Shown here in pieces: positions 43,325-56,000 of a stretch of 64,000 nucleotides of DNA. Below the pieces are notes generated by a model, which did not search any database, was not told the DNA's origin, and saw only the letters and a list, made by a program, of their open reading frames with translations. The stretch comes from Agroathelia rolfsii (Eukaryota; Basidiomycota; Agaricomycetes; Amylocorticiales; Amylocorticiaceae). The position numbers and the translations under genes are program-made. Within the stretch, counting starts at the first letter, position 1, and the number at the start of each line of letters is the position of its first letter. The DNA lies in the NCBI GenBank assembly GCA_018343915.1, contig JABRWF010000003.1, positions 4,154,001-4,218,000 of the forward strand, read 5' to 3'.

Positions 43325-46300
43325 GCTGTATACGATGATTCGAAAAGCGGCCTGTTGCCCAGTGTTATATGTCGATGGGAGGATAACATATCTGCCGGGT
43401 TTAAGCATCGTAGAACGTGTTACGACTCCAGAGAGTACATTGGAATAAGGCCCTGACGTGATGACGTGATGACCACAGCGATCATTTGAAGAAGCCGGAG
43501 CGGGAAAAACTGTTATATTGATGGGTATAGACGCTGTCGGTTCCGTCAAATGAAGGCGTATGCTATCCTTGAATTAGCCCAACATCCATCTCATGAGACA
43601 GATCATGTTACATACATGACTTGAGTTGGTGACGTTACTTCTAAATCGAATTTCGGGTTGTGAAAATAGTCTCGTGAACTCGGCCCGCCGACAGCAGTAG
43701 CCTCATCCCTGGAATTCGTTTTAGCATTCTGGACATGTGTTCAATTTGATAGAACTCACCATGCTCCTAATACGGTTTTACTGTACATGCCCGCACCTTC
43801 TTGTAAGATGGGATTTATGTCGAACCTGGTTGTAGATTCCACTAGTAATGAAAAGTCTCCCACATGATGGGGTTCGAATGCAGATACAACTACGGTATAG
43901 TCGCCCGCTACAGAAAAATTGTTAATATTACGACTGGTCTACGAAGGAGATAAAGCTACCTAAAAGTTTTTTGGCCACTCGGGCAAGTCCATAGTTGTAG
44001 GGGCCTGAGTTTGCCACAACTTCCGTCTTAGAATATCTCAAGTCTCTATTAATGAGTGAAAAAAAAACAAATTGGCAACGATCTTACTCCGAAACTCGTT
44101 CTCCTTTAGACCAGACGACTGTGATATTCAGGGGGCAATCCTTGGGCCCTTCAAGGAGTAGAGAAGTATCATGTTTCGTTGTAGCCCGGTTGTCTCGTAC
44201 ATAATTTGGCAATGAATGGATTCGAAGATGATATTGGGGATTAAACATGTAAGTTGGATATGTGAAATTTCCACCGGAATTCTTGTTGGTCAACGATCCG
44301 GTGATCTAAGAAAATCGAGATTAAATAAGTGTGTGTAATAATGGATCAGATTTCCATACCCTGTTGCGAAAAGGTGGTGTCCTATCGGTTTTATCCCACT
44401 CAAATGGTACTTGAGAATAGATACTGAGCGTAAAGCCAGCCTCTTCGATTGGCCCATCATAAGAAGTCGCAATGGCAATGCCAGTTGTATTAGCCGATAT
44501 CATAGCTTTGCTCTATTATCTATGAGTACGTGATCCTACCAATCATAACTACAAATGCGAAACGTACCAAAATATGAGGACTATTGGTATATTTTCCCTG
44601 GTTCAAATTCTTATTAGGAATTATTAGAGACGTAGTATGATTGGTCGTACCTCGATCGAGTGTGATGAAGGCGCATACGTCCCATCGACATCTTCAAGAG
44701 TTTCGACGCGTAGTGAAATATATTCTGAGTCCCGTCTGGTGTCAGAGATATGCCTAGTTAACACCACTAAAACCTCGCTCGGCTGGGAGAGCTCGGACGT
44801 GATATTATTTATTCGGAAAAATTGAAATATAGCTATAAGTTTAATCAGCAATGTATCTACTTGTTGGTAATGTGCACCAACGATTAGCAGGATTGTCGCT
44901 CTTTTTTCTCTTCCACATGCTATTTCATTATCAGTTAAGACCACTAAAAAAAGTTTGGGACATAACCCACCCATTAAATTTCAGCTCATGTGCATATATA
45001 GACGGATCCCAACTGATATAAAGTCCCTCAAACATCGAACACACATCATCCCATGGTATTTGGATGACCCCTAAAACAATAATTATATTTGATAAACCAG
45101 AATAAGACCAATGACAAAAGAACTCACGTGGATCATCTTCTGCAACTTCGCCAACCTTTGAGTCAATAACAGTAAGTAGACGCTCATCGTCAAGTTCATA
45201 TACATCTGGGCATACACTGTTCAGCAATAACTTCATACTCTAATGCCAACGCCCACCTATGACGGCCTGACTGTGGGCGCCCAAAAGATAACGTCCACGC
45301 CAGTGGACATCACTTCGAGCAGCAGTACCCAGCGTGATGACACAGTGACCTATGAAGATGACAAATGAAAACACATAATGAGTTATAAATATTTCTGCAA
45401 CGTACCATTCTTAAATCCTTGCAAGATCCGTTGCCATGTCCTTTCCCGCTCAAACGATGGGCTGTCAATAAACTGGTTGTGAGACAAATTATACCTCATA
45501 CAGAGAAAATTATCAGAATACACCCATACCTCTTAATGTCCAGGTGCTCTGGTATCCAGCCAGCCAATGCACTGCACGTTGAAAGTATGAGCAATGCTAT
45601 AGTATTGAGAATATAGGGCTGTGAACATACTGTAAATCTATGCAGGAGTTTCTGCAAAATTATAATTAGTAATTCTGACAATATCATCTTCACCCAACTT
45701 ACGATCCATTGAATTCATAGCCTCCCATCAACTTCATGTACTGAGTAACATAATCAGTTTTTATTCGTATTTCAAATGAACAAGAACAGACGAACGGCCT
45801 TTTCAATGAGCGCAGGCCATAAACTGTTCTTTGACCCAGTTGACATGCATATCAACTGTTTTCTGGAATCAAAAGGGAGACGATCGCTGATAACTGATAA
45901 ATGAGTTTAGGAGCCAAAGCCTTGGGTAAAGATGTAAGCATGATTACCAATCTAGTGACATGAGTATTGAGTATCATTCTTGGTTTAGTAGTACACTTAC
46001 AGATCGATAGGTCCCATTTATCAGTACCCTGACCGAGTACCATCCTTCTGATGAAACGGTAGGAAGTCCCTCAACACCTTGGGGGTACAAGGAGGACATT
46101 CCCAGCTGATAAAGAGCATTCATAACTTTATTCAAGACGGGGACAATATACCATTACCTTTGAATTGAAGCGTCTGTGGTGTTCTAGACATACAGATAAT
46201 GATGCACAGAGTGAGCAATCGTCCACAGCAAGTTGCAAAATATCTTGAGGTGAAAGATCCGAGATTGATAAGCTATATTCGGTTAATACTTCTTCTGGTT

Positions 46301-46898
46301 TCTTCCATTCAGCACCGTAGCTGCGCTGTCCGGGTGATAACAAAGGTTCAGCATTGATAACATCTCTTATATAAATCACCTCAGCTTAATTCTGCACATG
46401 AAATGTAAGTACTACGTACGTTGGGTGTGTCACTGCTCTGTTTTGATGCCATTCATTGTATGGGATACCGTTAATAAATGAAGATTTGCGCAGCACAGCA
46501 GCTTGCTCGTCTAGTGTAGAAAAACAGTGACCAGTCATGAACGATGGGGCTAAACAGCCACAGGCACTCACGTTCGGAGAATATGTCGATAGCAATCGGT
46601 AGTGCATGGCTACTACGCAACCCTTTGATCTTCTCAGCTCGTTCGAGTGCTCTAGATGACTTAGTTTTACAAAGTCCGCGCAGTTGCTCATTTGTCGATG
46701 GTATCGTCCTGAAGGCTTCCAAGTAGCTCGTTGCGGTTTTTATGTATAGCGAGAACGCCTTGTCCCAGTCACGACGCAGCTCGGCCGCAGATGCTAGTGA
46801 ATTCGTTTTCTGTCTTATATTGAATATCTGGATAGTAGAGGATAGAGCCGGACAATAGGAACCTCTGCTTCCTTGATGGAGTCTGAGAAATGAGACAT
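43295..46898 (-). CDS. RIM13: PalB/RIM13 calpain-like protease (pH signalling)
   Basis: A gene of about 20 exons running from MSHFSDSIKEAE (start at 46898) to TGA at 43297. Domain order: N-terminal MIT-like helices (AAELRRDWDKAFSLYIKTAT), calpain core with the active Cys in VDDCSLCASLSV, EGWYSVRVLINGTYRS, SDRLPFDSRK, ALAGWIPEH, HCVITLGTAARSD, LLGAHSQAVI (His), then two C2-like calpain domain III units ending KPGRYVILPSTYNTGQQ. It lies in the Rim101/PacC alkaline-response route, where the protease cleaves the transcription factor at ESCRT-III. A 4-nt exon (45951..45948) is needed between YRS and ISDRLP. The place of the catalytic Asn reads LLTVIDSKVG, so that residue appears to be Asp. Confidence 0.88.
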
Positions 46899-47173
46899 TA
46901 AGATATAGCGAGAATGTTGCGGTTGACGTCAATGAAGGGGGTGTTTTGATTTGTTCGTCCACGGTGCCAGTGACTTGGGCGTGCAGCCTGATGATGGCTA
47001 TACATTGCTCAGTTGCTTCCGTACTCACGCCTACTAATTACATCACTTGTAATGAGGACATACTATACCTCCGTCGCCAAGCCCACTTGTGAGTTGATGG
47101 CAAACAGATTTGCATCATAAACATCGTATGTGATTTGCGCATGAAAAATGGAAAACATGATGAGGAACATAAT
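46899..47173. other. short spacer between calpain start and KRI1 stop
   Basis: An open minus-strand frame continues upstream of the calpain ATG, but only GTG-type starts exist there. Treated as 5' leader and promoter. Confidence 0.35.
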
Positions 47174-49753
47174 CTAGGTATGAGACACTACAGAGTCAGT
47201 GTTTTTCTTTCTTCTTTTCCTCTTCTTCGTCTCTTGAGCACGTTGATCGTAATCATCAGCAACACTTTCTCTTTTCCTCTTCACATTTTCTTCGATGTCC
47301 TCATCTGCAGCCTCTTTATCCTCCCGTGTCGAGGCCTTGCCAGTAACCGAGCCGTTCTTTTCAGCAGCTTCCTTCTCCTCTTCTACTTGCTTCAGCCTCA
47401 TCCGCTCCTTCTTGCCCTTTCTCTTCTTGGGTTCGCTATCGGATGGACCCGTCTTACTCAAGGTAGAAGACTTGAACTTCTGTTTAAACTCCTTGAGCCG
47501 TTCACCACGGTTGCGGTCCCATGTTGAGCTCTTGCGGTATGGCGCATATTTCTTGATTGACATGTATTGATTGAGGTCAGCGTCATCCGCCATGAGGATC
47601 TCCGCAGGTGTGAGCTGGAAATCTTGCGAGAGAACACTGGTATATTTGAAACGCGTTGGCATACCAGCAACCTGTAGGAAAAAGGGGCTCATCAGCCGAG
47701 TTTGTAATGACATACTCGGTCAAGGTGCTTACTATATCGTTGAAATCCAACTCGTGTAATTCGTCAATGTACTTGCTTAGAACTCTCTTCCTCATCTCTT
47801 CTGTTCCATCCCACTCCTCATCATTGCCCGTGTTGTCTACGTCTGCGTCCATAGCATCAACATCCACGCCTAGGTTATCATCTTCGTCTGATTGCTTCTT
47901 TTTCTTTTTCTTCTTCTTTTCGACTTTAGATGACGATGCTGCCTCATGAGGCACGATGTCACCAATATCAATATCATCGTCCCATTGAGGTTTCTCTTCT
48001 TCTCCAGCATCTTCAACATCCCCAGCGCCATACAGCTCATTCATTTGTTTATCGTGAGCATCAGGATCCCAGTCGGCTTCTAGGTCAAGATCCTGGAGCA
48101 CTATTCACGAAATGAGCATGACTATCCTGTCTAAAAGACCAAGTACAATCAAACCAACGTACCAGGATCGTCATCGAGTTTGCGGCCGCCTTCTTTACCG
48201 ATGCGTTCCAGTTTCTTTCTGAGTTCGCGCAGCTTCAAAGCTTTTAAACGCTTGATCTCTTCACGTCGTCTTTGCAGCTCCTCTTCTTTGCGCTGCTTCC
48301 GACGCTCGCGCGCCTCCTTACGAGTTGAATCCTCACGACGCACAGTGGCCGATATGTTTCGAGGATGAGTTTTGATTGTCATGCCATCTCTACATGAACA
48401 TGAAAGTCATCAATTAATGATGTCAGTGTCAAATAAATAAGTGAGTGAGAAAAACTTACGGTTCCTCAAAACGGAAATTGTAAGACGTCTCGAAAAGTTC
48501 ATTGACTTCTTCGAACTCCTCATCCTCAGAGAGATCGTCAGGGTTTTCGACAATATTTTCAGGCTTGTCCTCTGCGGTGTTGTATTCCTGAGACTCCTTT
48601 GCGGGTTTACTTGCGCTTTCGCCGACAATATCATTATGGGTAGGTACACGACGGAAGCTATGGTCAATCCAGCCCCGATTCAGAATATAGCTAAGTCAAT
48701 GTCATCAGCCAAAGAAACCTGCGCAAGATGAGGAAATTCTTACTTGATCAGGAATTCCTGGTCAGCTTCTTCTTTGCTTTTTAATGTCTGCGTTCCGTTA
48801 GCATCACTCTTCCTTTTCTTTTTCTTCTTCTTATCATTACTACTCTGACTCTCGTTTCCTTTTTTGTTCATTTCTTTAGGTTCGCCCGCCCTTTCTTCTT
48901 CAACAACGCTTATCTGGCCTGCCTCAACTGTCACCAGATCCTTCAGTTCGCTTCCAACCTCCCTCTCTAGAAAAGCGCGGTACTCCTCCTCTTCCATCTC
49001 CGCATCATCCTTGACCTTTTCTCGCGGAACAAGAAAGTCGCCATCATTGTCATCATCATCCCCTACATTAACGGCATCATGGAAGGCCTGTACGGTTTCT
49101 TTACGAAGTGCATCCTGCTCTTGCACGTAGGTAGGTGGTTCTGGGGATGGGGATCTTGAGATTGTGTCGAGGGCAGATGCAAGTGCTGCTTGACGGATAG
49201 TGAGAGGTTTGGACTATAGATTAAATATATTAGTCTTATAAGTCCCCGTGGCAGAAGTGATGGCATGCCTTGTCCTTTTTAACTTTCTTGGACGGCTGGG
49301 CACTGACGGTGACCTTCTGCTGCTCCTCTAACGTATATCAGTCAGATTTCAAGCTTGTTTCGCAGAAAAAGAAAAGAACATAAGGGATGAGTACCGTCGA
49401 AAATTGCCTTCTTAGAATCATAAATTTCGGGATCTTTCTTCTTAATTCTGGCAAGCGTACGGAGAATAGCAGCGTCCAGAGCAGGTGTCAGTTCTTCTCC
49501 ATCTTCATCCTCCGTCACGTCCTCTTCTGAGTCTGAATCGGTGGTATCTGATTCTTCTGCATCAGATCCATACTTTTCTTTCACTTCGGATCTAGAAAAT
49601 TAGTGCATGAACCGGAGCGTTCGATAGAGATATAGGCCAACATTTAGTAAGTTCTTCTCGCTCTTTCTTGTATTGAAAGGCTTTGGCGTAGTGCTCGTTA
49701 ACCGTCAGTTGATGAATTTCGGAGACGCCATCAGACTCAGCATCAGAGAGCAT
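47174..49753 (-). CDS. KRI1: KRI1 ribosome-biogenesis factor
   Basis: Multi-exon gene from MLSDAESDGVSEIHQLTVNE (49753) to TAG at 47176. KRI1 marks in order: LTVNEHYAKAFQYKKEREEL, acidic DSDSEEDVTEDEDGEE, ALDAAILRTLARIKKKDPEI, NYNFRFEEP-type junction before DGMTIKTHPRNISATVRRED, the long Lys/Arg/Glu helix RKEARERRKQRKEEELQRRR, AGDVEDAGEE, and the C-terminal YMSIKKYAPYR. Highly charged with polylysine and polyglutamate tracts, as in yeast Kri1p, a nucleolar protein acting with Krr1p on the 40S precursor. Intron 1 is odd: the canonical GT-AG choice (49641..49592) shifts the frame by one, whereas a start two bases earlier would keep it. Confidence 0.9.
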
Positions 49754-50105
49754 GCTGAACGAGATCTGTATACGAAGTGGTCTGGGCTAAGCAAATTTCT
49801 CGTTCAAATTCTGTGTGTACTAACTTTGAACCTGAAAATCCGAGGTTTTGGTGCGGAAGCATTCAAAGTTCCTACGTTGATGTGATTTTTGTTTGGGTGA
49901 CATTCCGTGACGTCCGGTTACTACATGTACCGTTGTCCGGGCCGGACATAGCAATATTGGGGACATTGATGAGAGCTTCTGATTGACTGCCCCAGGCCCG
50001 GGACCCACTGGCACTACAGCAACTGAACAGCCTCAGCACTACAAAGTCTCAACACGCCCACCACATATTCTTGTCCGTGCATACAGTCTCGTATTATAAT
50101 ACATC
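49754..50105. promoter_or_regulatory. divergent promoter region, KRI1 and phosphotransferase-fold gene
   Basis: 352 bp between start codons on opposite strands; no gene inside and no specific motif claimed. Confidence 0.45.
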
Positions 50106-51652
50106 ATGACAAACTCATCGAAAGGGTCTGGAGGCGGATTTGGAGAGATTCGTGCAAACATCGACATTGGCAAGCTGAACGCTTACCTTGCCGAGAGTGT
50201 TCCCGCAATCAAGACGCCAGTGGAAGTTAAGCAGTTCAAGGTGAGAAGTGTAACATCCATTTACATCAAGATATAGCTTAACCATGAACCACTGTTGTAT
50301 TTCGTAGTTTGGTCAAGTATGTTCATCCTCTTCGGGCACATTTGACAAGCAAATCCTCACTCATTTTCGTTTTCTCAGTCCAACCCAACATATTTCCTGA
50401 CTGATTCGGCGTAAACTCTATTTTACATTTATACTCCTAATGGTACTCTGACGTTTGCGCTCTTCAGCGGAAAGCGTTTCGTATTGCGAAAGAAACCCGC
50501 TGGGAAGTTAATATCCCCAACCGCCCATCAAATCGAGCGCGAATATAGGATACTTAATGCATTGCACAAACACAACATTAACCCCTCAACAACACCTGAA
50601 CGCAAGGTACCTGTTCCGGAGGCGATCTCCCTTTGCGAAGATGTGAATGTAATTGGGACGGCATTTTATATCATGGAATACCTTGAAGGTCGCATCTTCA
50701 CATCTACTCGGATGCCTGGGGTATCTCTACAAACCCGCAGGGAATGGTACGTAATTATATTCGATGAGACCGAACACTATCTCAATGTACTACTATAGCT
50801 GGTTAGACGCAGTCCGCGCCCTCGCTGTCCTAGGCTCACTTGACCCCATTGAGCTAGGACTCTCCGGCTTCGGTCCAACAACTGACTACTACCCTCGCCA
50901 GATCAAATCGTTAGGCCGTGTCTCGGCAGCCCAAGCAACCGTCACAGATCTTGAAACCAACGAGCCCATTGGAGAAATACCTTATTTCAACGATATGATA
51001 TCTTGGTATAAGAAACACCTGCCAAACGAAAAGAAAATGGGCTCGCGCATTGTCCATGGTGACTACAAGCTTGACAATCTTATTTTCCACCCTACCGAAA
51101 ACAGAGTGATTGGTATTCTTGATTGGGAGCTGTGCACCCTTGGTAACCCGGTGGGTTTTGATTTTTTTCACTCGATTAAAGCAAACAAATTGTTAATGCT
51201 TGCTTTCAGCTAGCTGACCTGGCAGGGTTGACGCAACCATGGTCAATTTCACCGAAGGATCTGCCCCAGGACGAAAAATTGTTGCAGTTCTCGCTCATGA
51301 TTGGCTTCAAGGGTGTTCCAACTGAGGTGTCAGCCATAACACGAGAAGAACTTGAGCAACATTACGCCAAGCTAGCTGGACTATCGTATCCCATTCCTGA
51401 TATGGTATTTGTTCGGAGTTGGATGTTATTCCGAGTGAGCCCCCATTTGTTCTTGGAATGCACAAAGAATGAAGCTAATGAAGCTCCCAGTTGTCCGTTA
51501 TATCTCAAGGTATTGCCGCACGTCGTGCAAGAAAACAGGCAAGTTCGGAGATGGCACACATTTCAGGTCAGGTGTTCCCGATCATTGGAAATCTGGCAAG
51601 GATTGCATTGGAGGACGAAGGCATTAACGTTGGAAATTCTTCCAAGCTGTAA
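50106..51652 (+). CDS. APH-fold kinase-like protein (ACAD10/11 N-domain type)
   Basis: Seven exons close in frame to 397 residues: 50106..50240, 50308..50316, 50379..50410, 50468..50746, 50799..51150, 51210..51434 and 51491..51652. Conserved elements are FGQSNPTYFL, GKRFVLRKKPAGKL (Lys), IEREYRILNALH, VIGTAFYIMEYLEGRIF, RIVHGDYKLDNLIFHP (catalytic loop, HGDYKxDN), VIGILDWELCTLGNPLADLA (DW metal site) and the C-terminal QGIAARRARKQASS. In ACAD10/11 this domain phosphorylates 4-hydroxyacyl-CoAs ahead of a dehydrogenase domain. Here it stands alone, with no fused acyl-CoA dehydrogenase, as is common in fungi. Exon 2 is 9 nt (coding FGQ). Confidence 0.9.
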
Positions 51653-51952
51653 TACGATATTTCTCTGTATTGTAATATGATGCTATCTAAGTATACTGAG
51701 CAACCCGAATATCTTGATTAGATGCTGGAATCTGGGACGCATAGTGTGAAGACGATATGCAAATGGCCATGCTCATCATGAAATATGGATGAGACTGCTT
51801 GCTTCTAGCTACGAGGTGGTCCAGATTTCTTCAGTTGGGTTACAGATAAATCGCAGGAGTACAAACTAGAAAAACAACAGGTGCTTGTCGTCTATAGGTT
51901 ACGGGAGTTGTAACGCGAGAATAATCAAGCAAGGTGGATGGATGATCATTGA
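51653..51952. other. convergent intergenic spacer
   Basis: 3' regions of the kinase-like gene and the dynactin gene; nothing else is seen. Confidence 0.35.
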
Positions 51953-52753
51953 TCATCGCTCGACTCGCTCCTGTGGTTGGAATCGCAAGTAATATTGTTT
52001 AGTATAAGTTTCGACCATTTCTTGAGTCGATTCAGGGAGATCTTCTACAAAGCGACCTAATTGGATGAATCGTGTAAGCTGTCTAGAATATAAAACAAGA
52101 TCAATTCAAACCTGGTGACCCAGTAAAGAGTGAGAGTGCAGGCACGACAGTATTTGGTGGTATGATTGTCCCGTCGGCAATGCGAGCACAGTCTTTAATA
52201 ATGGTGAATCTACCCTAGAGTTTGCTTGTGAGACAAAGGTGCAATATTAGAAAGGGTAAATGCCTCACAATAATACAGTTCTTGCCTATTTGTACATGGT
52301 TGCCTATAGTGGCTGCCTCGACGACAGACCCCGCGCCAATATGGACATGGTCACCAATCTTCATAGGGTAATAATTGAAATTGCCTCGGTAGGTCTTATA
52401 TGGTGGTCTGTCAAAAACCTGAACCTGAGTTTCCTAGTTACTTGCCCAGTAAACCACAACAGTATGATACCTCATCACACAATCTGGGCCAATCAAGCAG
52501 TATCTGCCGAGGGAAATGGCTACAGCATGTCCAGCACCAGTTCTTCTCAGGTCACCACGAATGATTGCACCGCTGGAGATGATAGTCTTTCCTCCCAAAA
52601 TGATGTTCTGAGGGCCTGCAATTGTTGCTCGACGTGAGACTTTATTGCCTGTATCCTGGGGTAGTGTGAGGCTGCAGATACGTCCTCTTTATCGTTACTT
52701 GCACTTGCCGTCTCGATGTATTCGGCCTTTGAATAGTGAATTGGGGGTTCCAT
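51953..52753 (-). CDS. DCTN5: dynactin subunit 5 (p25)
   Basis: About five exons, start at 52753 (MEPPIHYSKAEYIETAS; another ATG nine bases upstream is possible) and TGA at 51955. The sequence is a left-handed beta-helix with hexapeptide repeats: VSRRATIAGPQNIILGGKTI, SSGAIIRGDL, RYCLIGPDCVMRPPYK, YYPMKIGDHVHIGAGSVVEA, TIGNHVQIGKNCIIGR, FTIIKDCARIADGTIIPPNT, then the C-terminal ESTQEMVETYTKQYYLRFQP. These match p25 of the dynactin pointed-end complex, which links dynein to endosome cargo in filamentous fungi. Compared with animal p25, a small insertion (RRTGAGHAVAISL) follows the first IIRGDL. Confidence 0.92.
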
Positions 52754-53021
52754 GGAGTGCATACAGAAACCGAGGTGTATTATGAAGTGTTTTGCAGTTA
52801 CACTAGTAGGTATAAGCTAGTTTGTTATAACTTGAAGTTAACTTAAAAAGTGTTCAACTCAACACTTGGAGTGAAGTCGGACTAATTGGATTTGGCGCGT
52901 GTGCCAAGGACGCGGTGCGTCATACGTGTAACGACGACCACCATCACTCTCACGTTGCACCAGTTTATTACTTTCTTGCATTACCGAACTGGATAGCGAG
53001 CAGAGGCATAGCTGAACTATC
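52754..53021. promoter_or_regulatory. divergent promoter region, DCTN5 and glucosidase II
   Basis: 268 bp between divergent start codons; no specific motif claimed. Confidence 0.45.
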
Positions 53022-56000
53022 ATGCGCAAACTCAGCTGCGCTGGCTCGCTCACATTAATTCTCCTTGCACCAGTAGCTTTTGGTTTCAAGGCTGGTGACT
53101 TCAAAACATGCTCCCAATCGGGCTTCTGCCGTCGTGGTCGTGCATTAGCCAGCCGGGCGGCCAACTTTGAGGGTCAATGGACCTCGCCGTACACCATCGA
53201 TGAGGCCTCTGTATCCGTCGCTTCCAATCAGGCGTCTTTCACCGCCGCTGTCAAGTCGTCTCTCTACCCTGAGATCAACTTCGAGCTGGACTTGAGGGTT
53301 CATGAGGACGGTGTGGTGCGCGTACGCATGGATGAAGTCGGCGGCCTCAGGAAGCGATACGATGAAACATCGTCTTGGGCACTCATTGCGGAACCGCGTA
53401 TCAGTCAAGATATTGCATGGACCGTCGGCAATGGCATTGCCAAAGCTGTATACGGGGAGAACAAAGATATTGAAGTCACTGTGGACTTCAATCCTCTCAA
53501 GGTCACCATGTTCAGAGGCGGTCAGGAGCAAGTAGTCTTGAATGGCTTGGGACTGCTGCACATGGAGCATTTCCGAGTCAAAGAGGAACAGTCTGCTACT
53601 ATAACTGAGGAGACTGTCGAGGGTAGCGAGGCATCCTCTCAGACTACATTCCAAGCAAACTCCCGTGCTTGGTTTGAGGGCGAAACGGAGGATGATTGGT
53701 GGGAAGAGAAGTTCTTATCTTGGACCGACTCCAAGCCTAAAGGCAAGTACACTCAATATATGCACGTTCCTTGGATGGAATCTAAACTTTTCATAGGTCC
53801 TGAATCTTTGTCTCTTGACATCTCCTTCCCCAAGCACGGTCACGTATATGGTATACCACAACATGCAACCCGTCTTGACCTCCCGACAACCGCCGGTGAA
53901 GATCCTTACTACTCGGACCCATACCGTTTCTACAACGCGGACGTGTTTGAATATCTCTCGGACTCGCCTGTTTCTCTATACGGGTCTATCCCTCTTATGC
54001 ATGCGCATTCGAGCGAGACCACAGTGGCCATCTTCAATGCGGTTGGCTCCGACACCTGGATTGACATAGCCCATCCAGACACCAAATCCACCGCCACCCA
54101 CTGGATGTCCGAGTCCGGTATCCTTGACGTCTTCCTTCTCCCTGGCCCAACACCCTCGGAGGTGTTCGCGCAATATGCTAGATTAACCGGTGCGACCGCA
54201 TTGCCCGCCGAGTGGTCTCTGGGTTATCACCAATGTCGCTGGAACTATGTCAGCTCTGATGATGTGCGCACTGTCCAGCGTCGCTTCGATGAAGAGGACA
54301 TGCCTGTTGACACGATCTGGCTCGACATCGAATATGCCGAAGATCACAAATACATGATCTGGGACAAGAAAGCCTTCCCTGACCCTATTGAGATGGCTCT
54401 CGACGTCGAGGACCGTTCCCGCAAGGTATTTTAATAAATCTTACTGGACGAGGCATTATGGCTAATGAAATGACGTTTAGATGGTCATTATTGTCGACCC
54501 TCACTTGAAGCGTACCGCCGATTATCCCGTCTACGAACAAGCTCAAGAGCTCGACGTCCTTGTCAAGACCAGCGCAAACAGTGATTATGAGGGGTGGTGC
54601 TGGCCCGGTAGTAGTGCTTGGATCGACTTCTTCAATCCTCAAGTATGGGATTTCTGGAAGGCCCTGTTCAAAACCACAGTTTCTTCCAAGTGGTCTTGGA
54701 CTGAAAGCACAGAAAACGTTTACGTTTGGAACGATATGAATGAGGTACTCGGCAATTTGTCTACTTGTGTTCACTTTTTTCCTGATTACTCGATAGCCTT
54801 CTGTCTTCAATGGTCCAGAGATTTCAATGCCCAGGGACAATATTCATCATGGTGGTTGGGAGCACCGTGATATTCACAACATTAATGGCATGCTCCTTGT
54901 AAGAAATCCTGTGCTGGTACTTCTCTTTCAGGTTTCATGCTCAAAATTTTGGTCCTTTTTAGCACAACCTGACATCACAAGCATTGACTGCGCGCAGTGA
55001 AGTCCCCAAGCGTCCATTTGTCTTGACTCGCTCCTTCTTTGCTGGATCGCAGCGCTTTGGTGCTATGTGGACTGGAGATAACCTTGGTACATGGGAACAT
55101 ATGGAAGTAGGCATCAAGATGACTCTCGCCAACGGAATTGCAGGGATGACTTTCGCTGGCTGTAAGCTTCTTTATAAAGCTTTTATTCTCTGAGTAGTTG
55201 CTTATGCTATCTCAACAGCGGACGTTGGAGGCTTCTTCGGCAACCCCGAGGTTGAGATGCTTGTGCGATGGTACGAAGTCGGCATCTTTATGCCTTTCTT
55301 CCGCGCACATGCGCACATCGACACCAAGAGGCGTGAACCCTTCTTGCTTGACGAGCCTTACAAGAGCATCATTCGTGATCTCCTAAGGCTGCGCTACAGT
55401 ATGTTGCCCGTCTGGTACACTGCTTTCCGGGAAGCAAGCACAAACGGAATACCGGTTTTGAGGTAAGCGTATTTCAAAATCTTATGACCGTGTGCGAAGC
55501 TTAACTTTCCCCTAGACCTCATTTTGTTGTGTTCCCGAAGGACGAGGCTGGCTTCAGCTTGGATGATCAGTTCTTCATCGGAGGCTCCGGCCTTCTTGTT
55601 AAGCCAGTCGTGCGCCCAGATGTCACCGAAGTCTCTGTCTATCTTCCAGAAGATCAGGTATATATAAACAATGCTTTTATATCCGTTGGAGTGCTGGGTC
55701 TGATACATGAATTATAGCCTTACTACGACTACTTCACTTACCACGCCTACCGCGGTGCAGCGAACGGAAAGAGTGTCACTGTACCGGCTGCCCTGCACCA
55801 AGTGCCCATCCTCATCCGTGGTGGTTCCATCGTCCCGACACGCGAACGCCCCCGTCGCTCATCCGTCGTCATGAAACACGATCCCTTCACCCTCCGTGTG
55901 GCTCTGGATAAAGACGGCAACGCGCATGGAGAGCTCTACCTCGACGATGGCGAGTCGTTCCAGCACCAAAAGGGCGAGATCGTCTGGAGGGAGTTTACTG

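Noticed and set aside
47135..47527. Plus-strand 130-residue hydrophobic ORF
   Set aside because: Antisense of the Lys/Glu-rich KRI1 C-terminus; the hydrophobic look is a by-product of the reverse complement.
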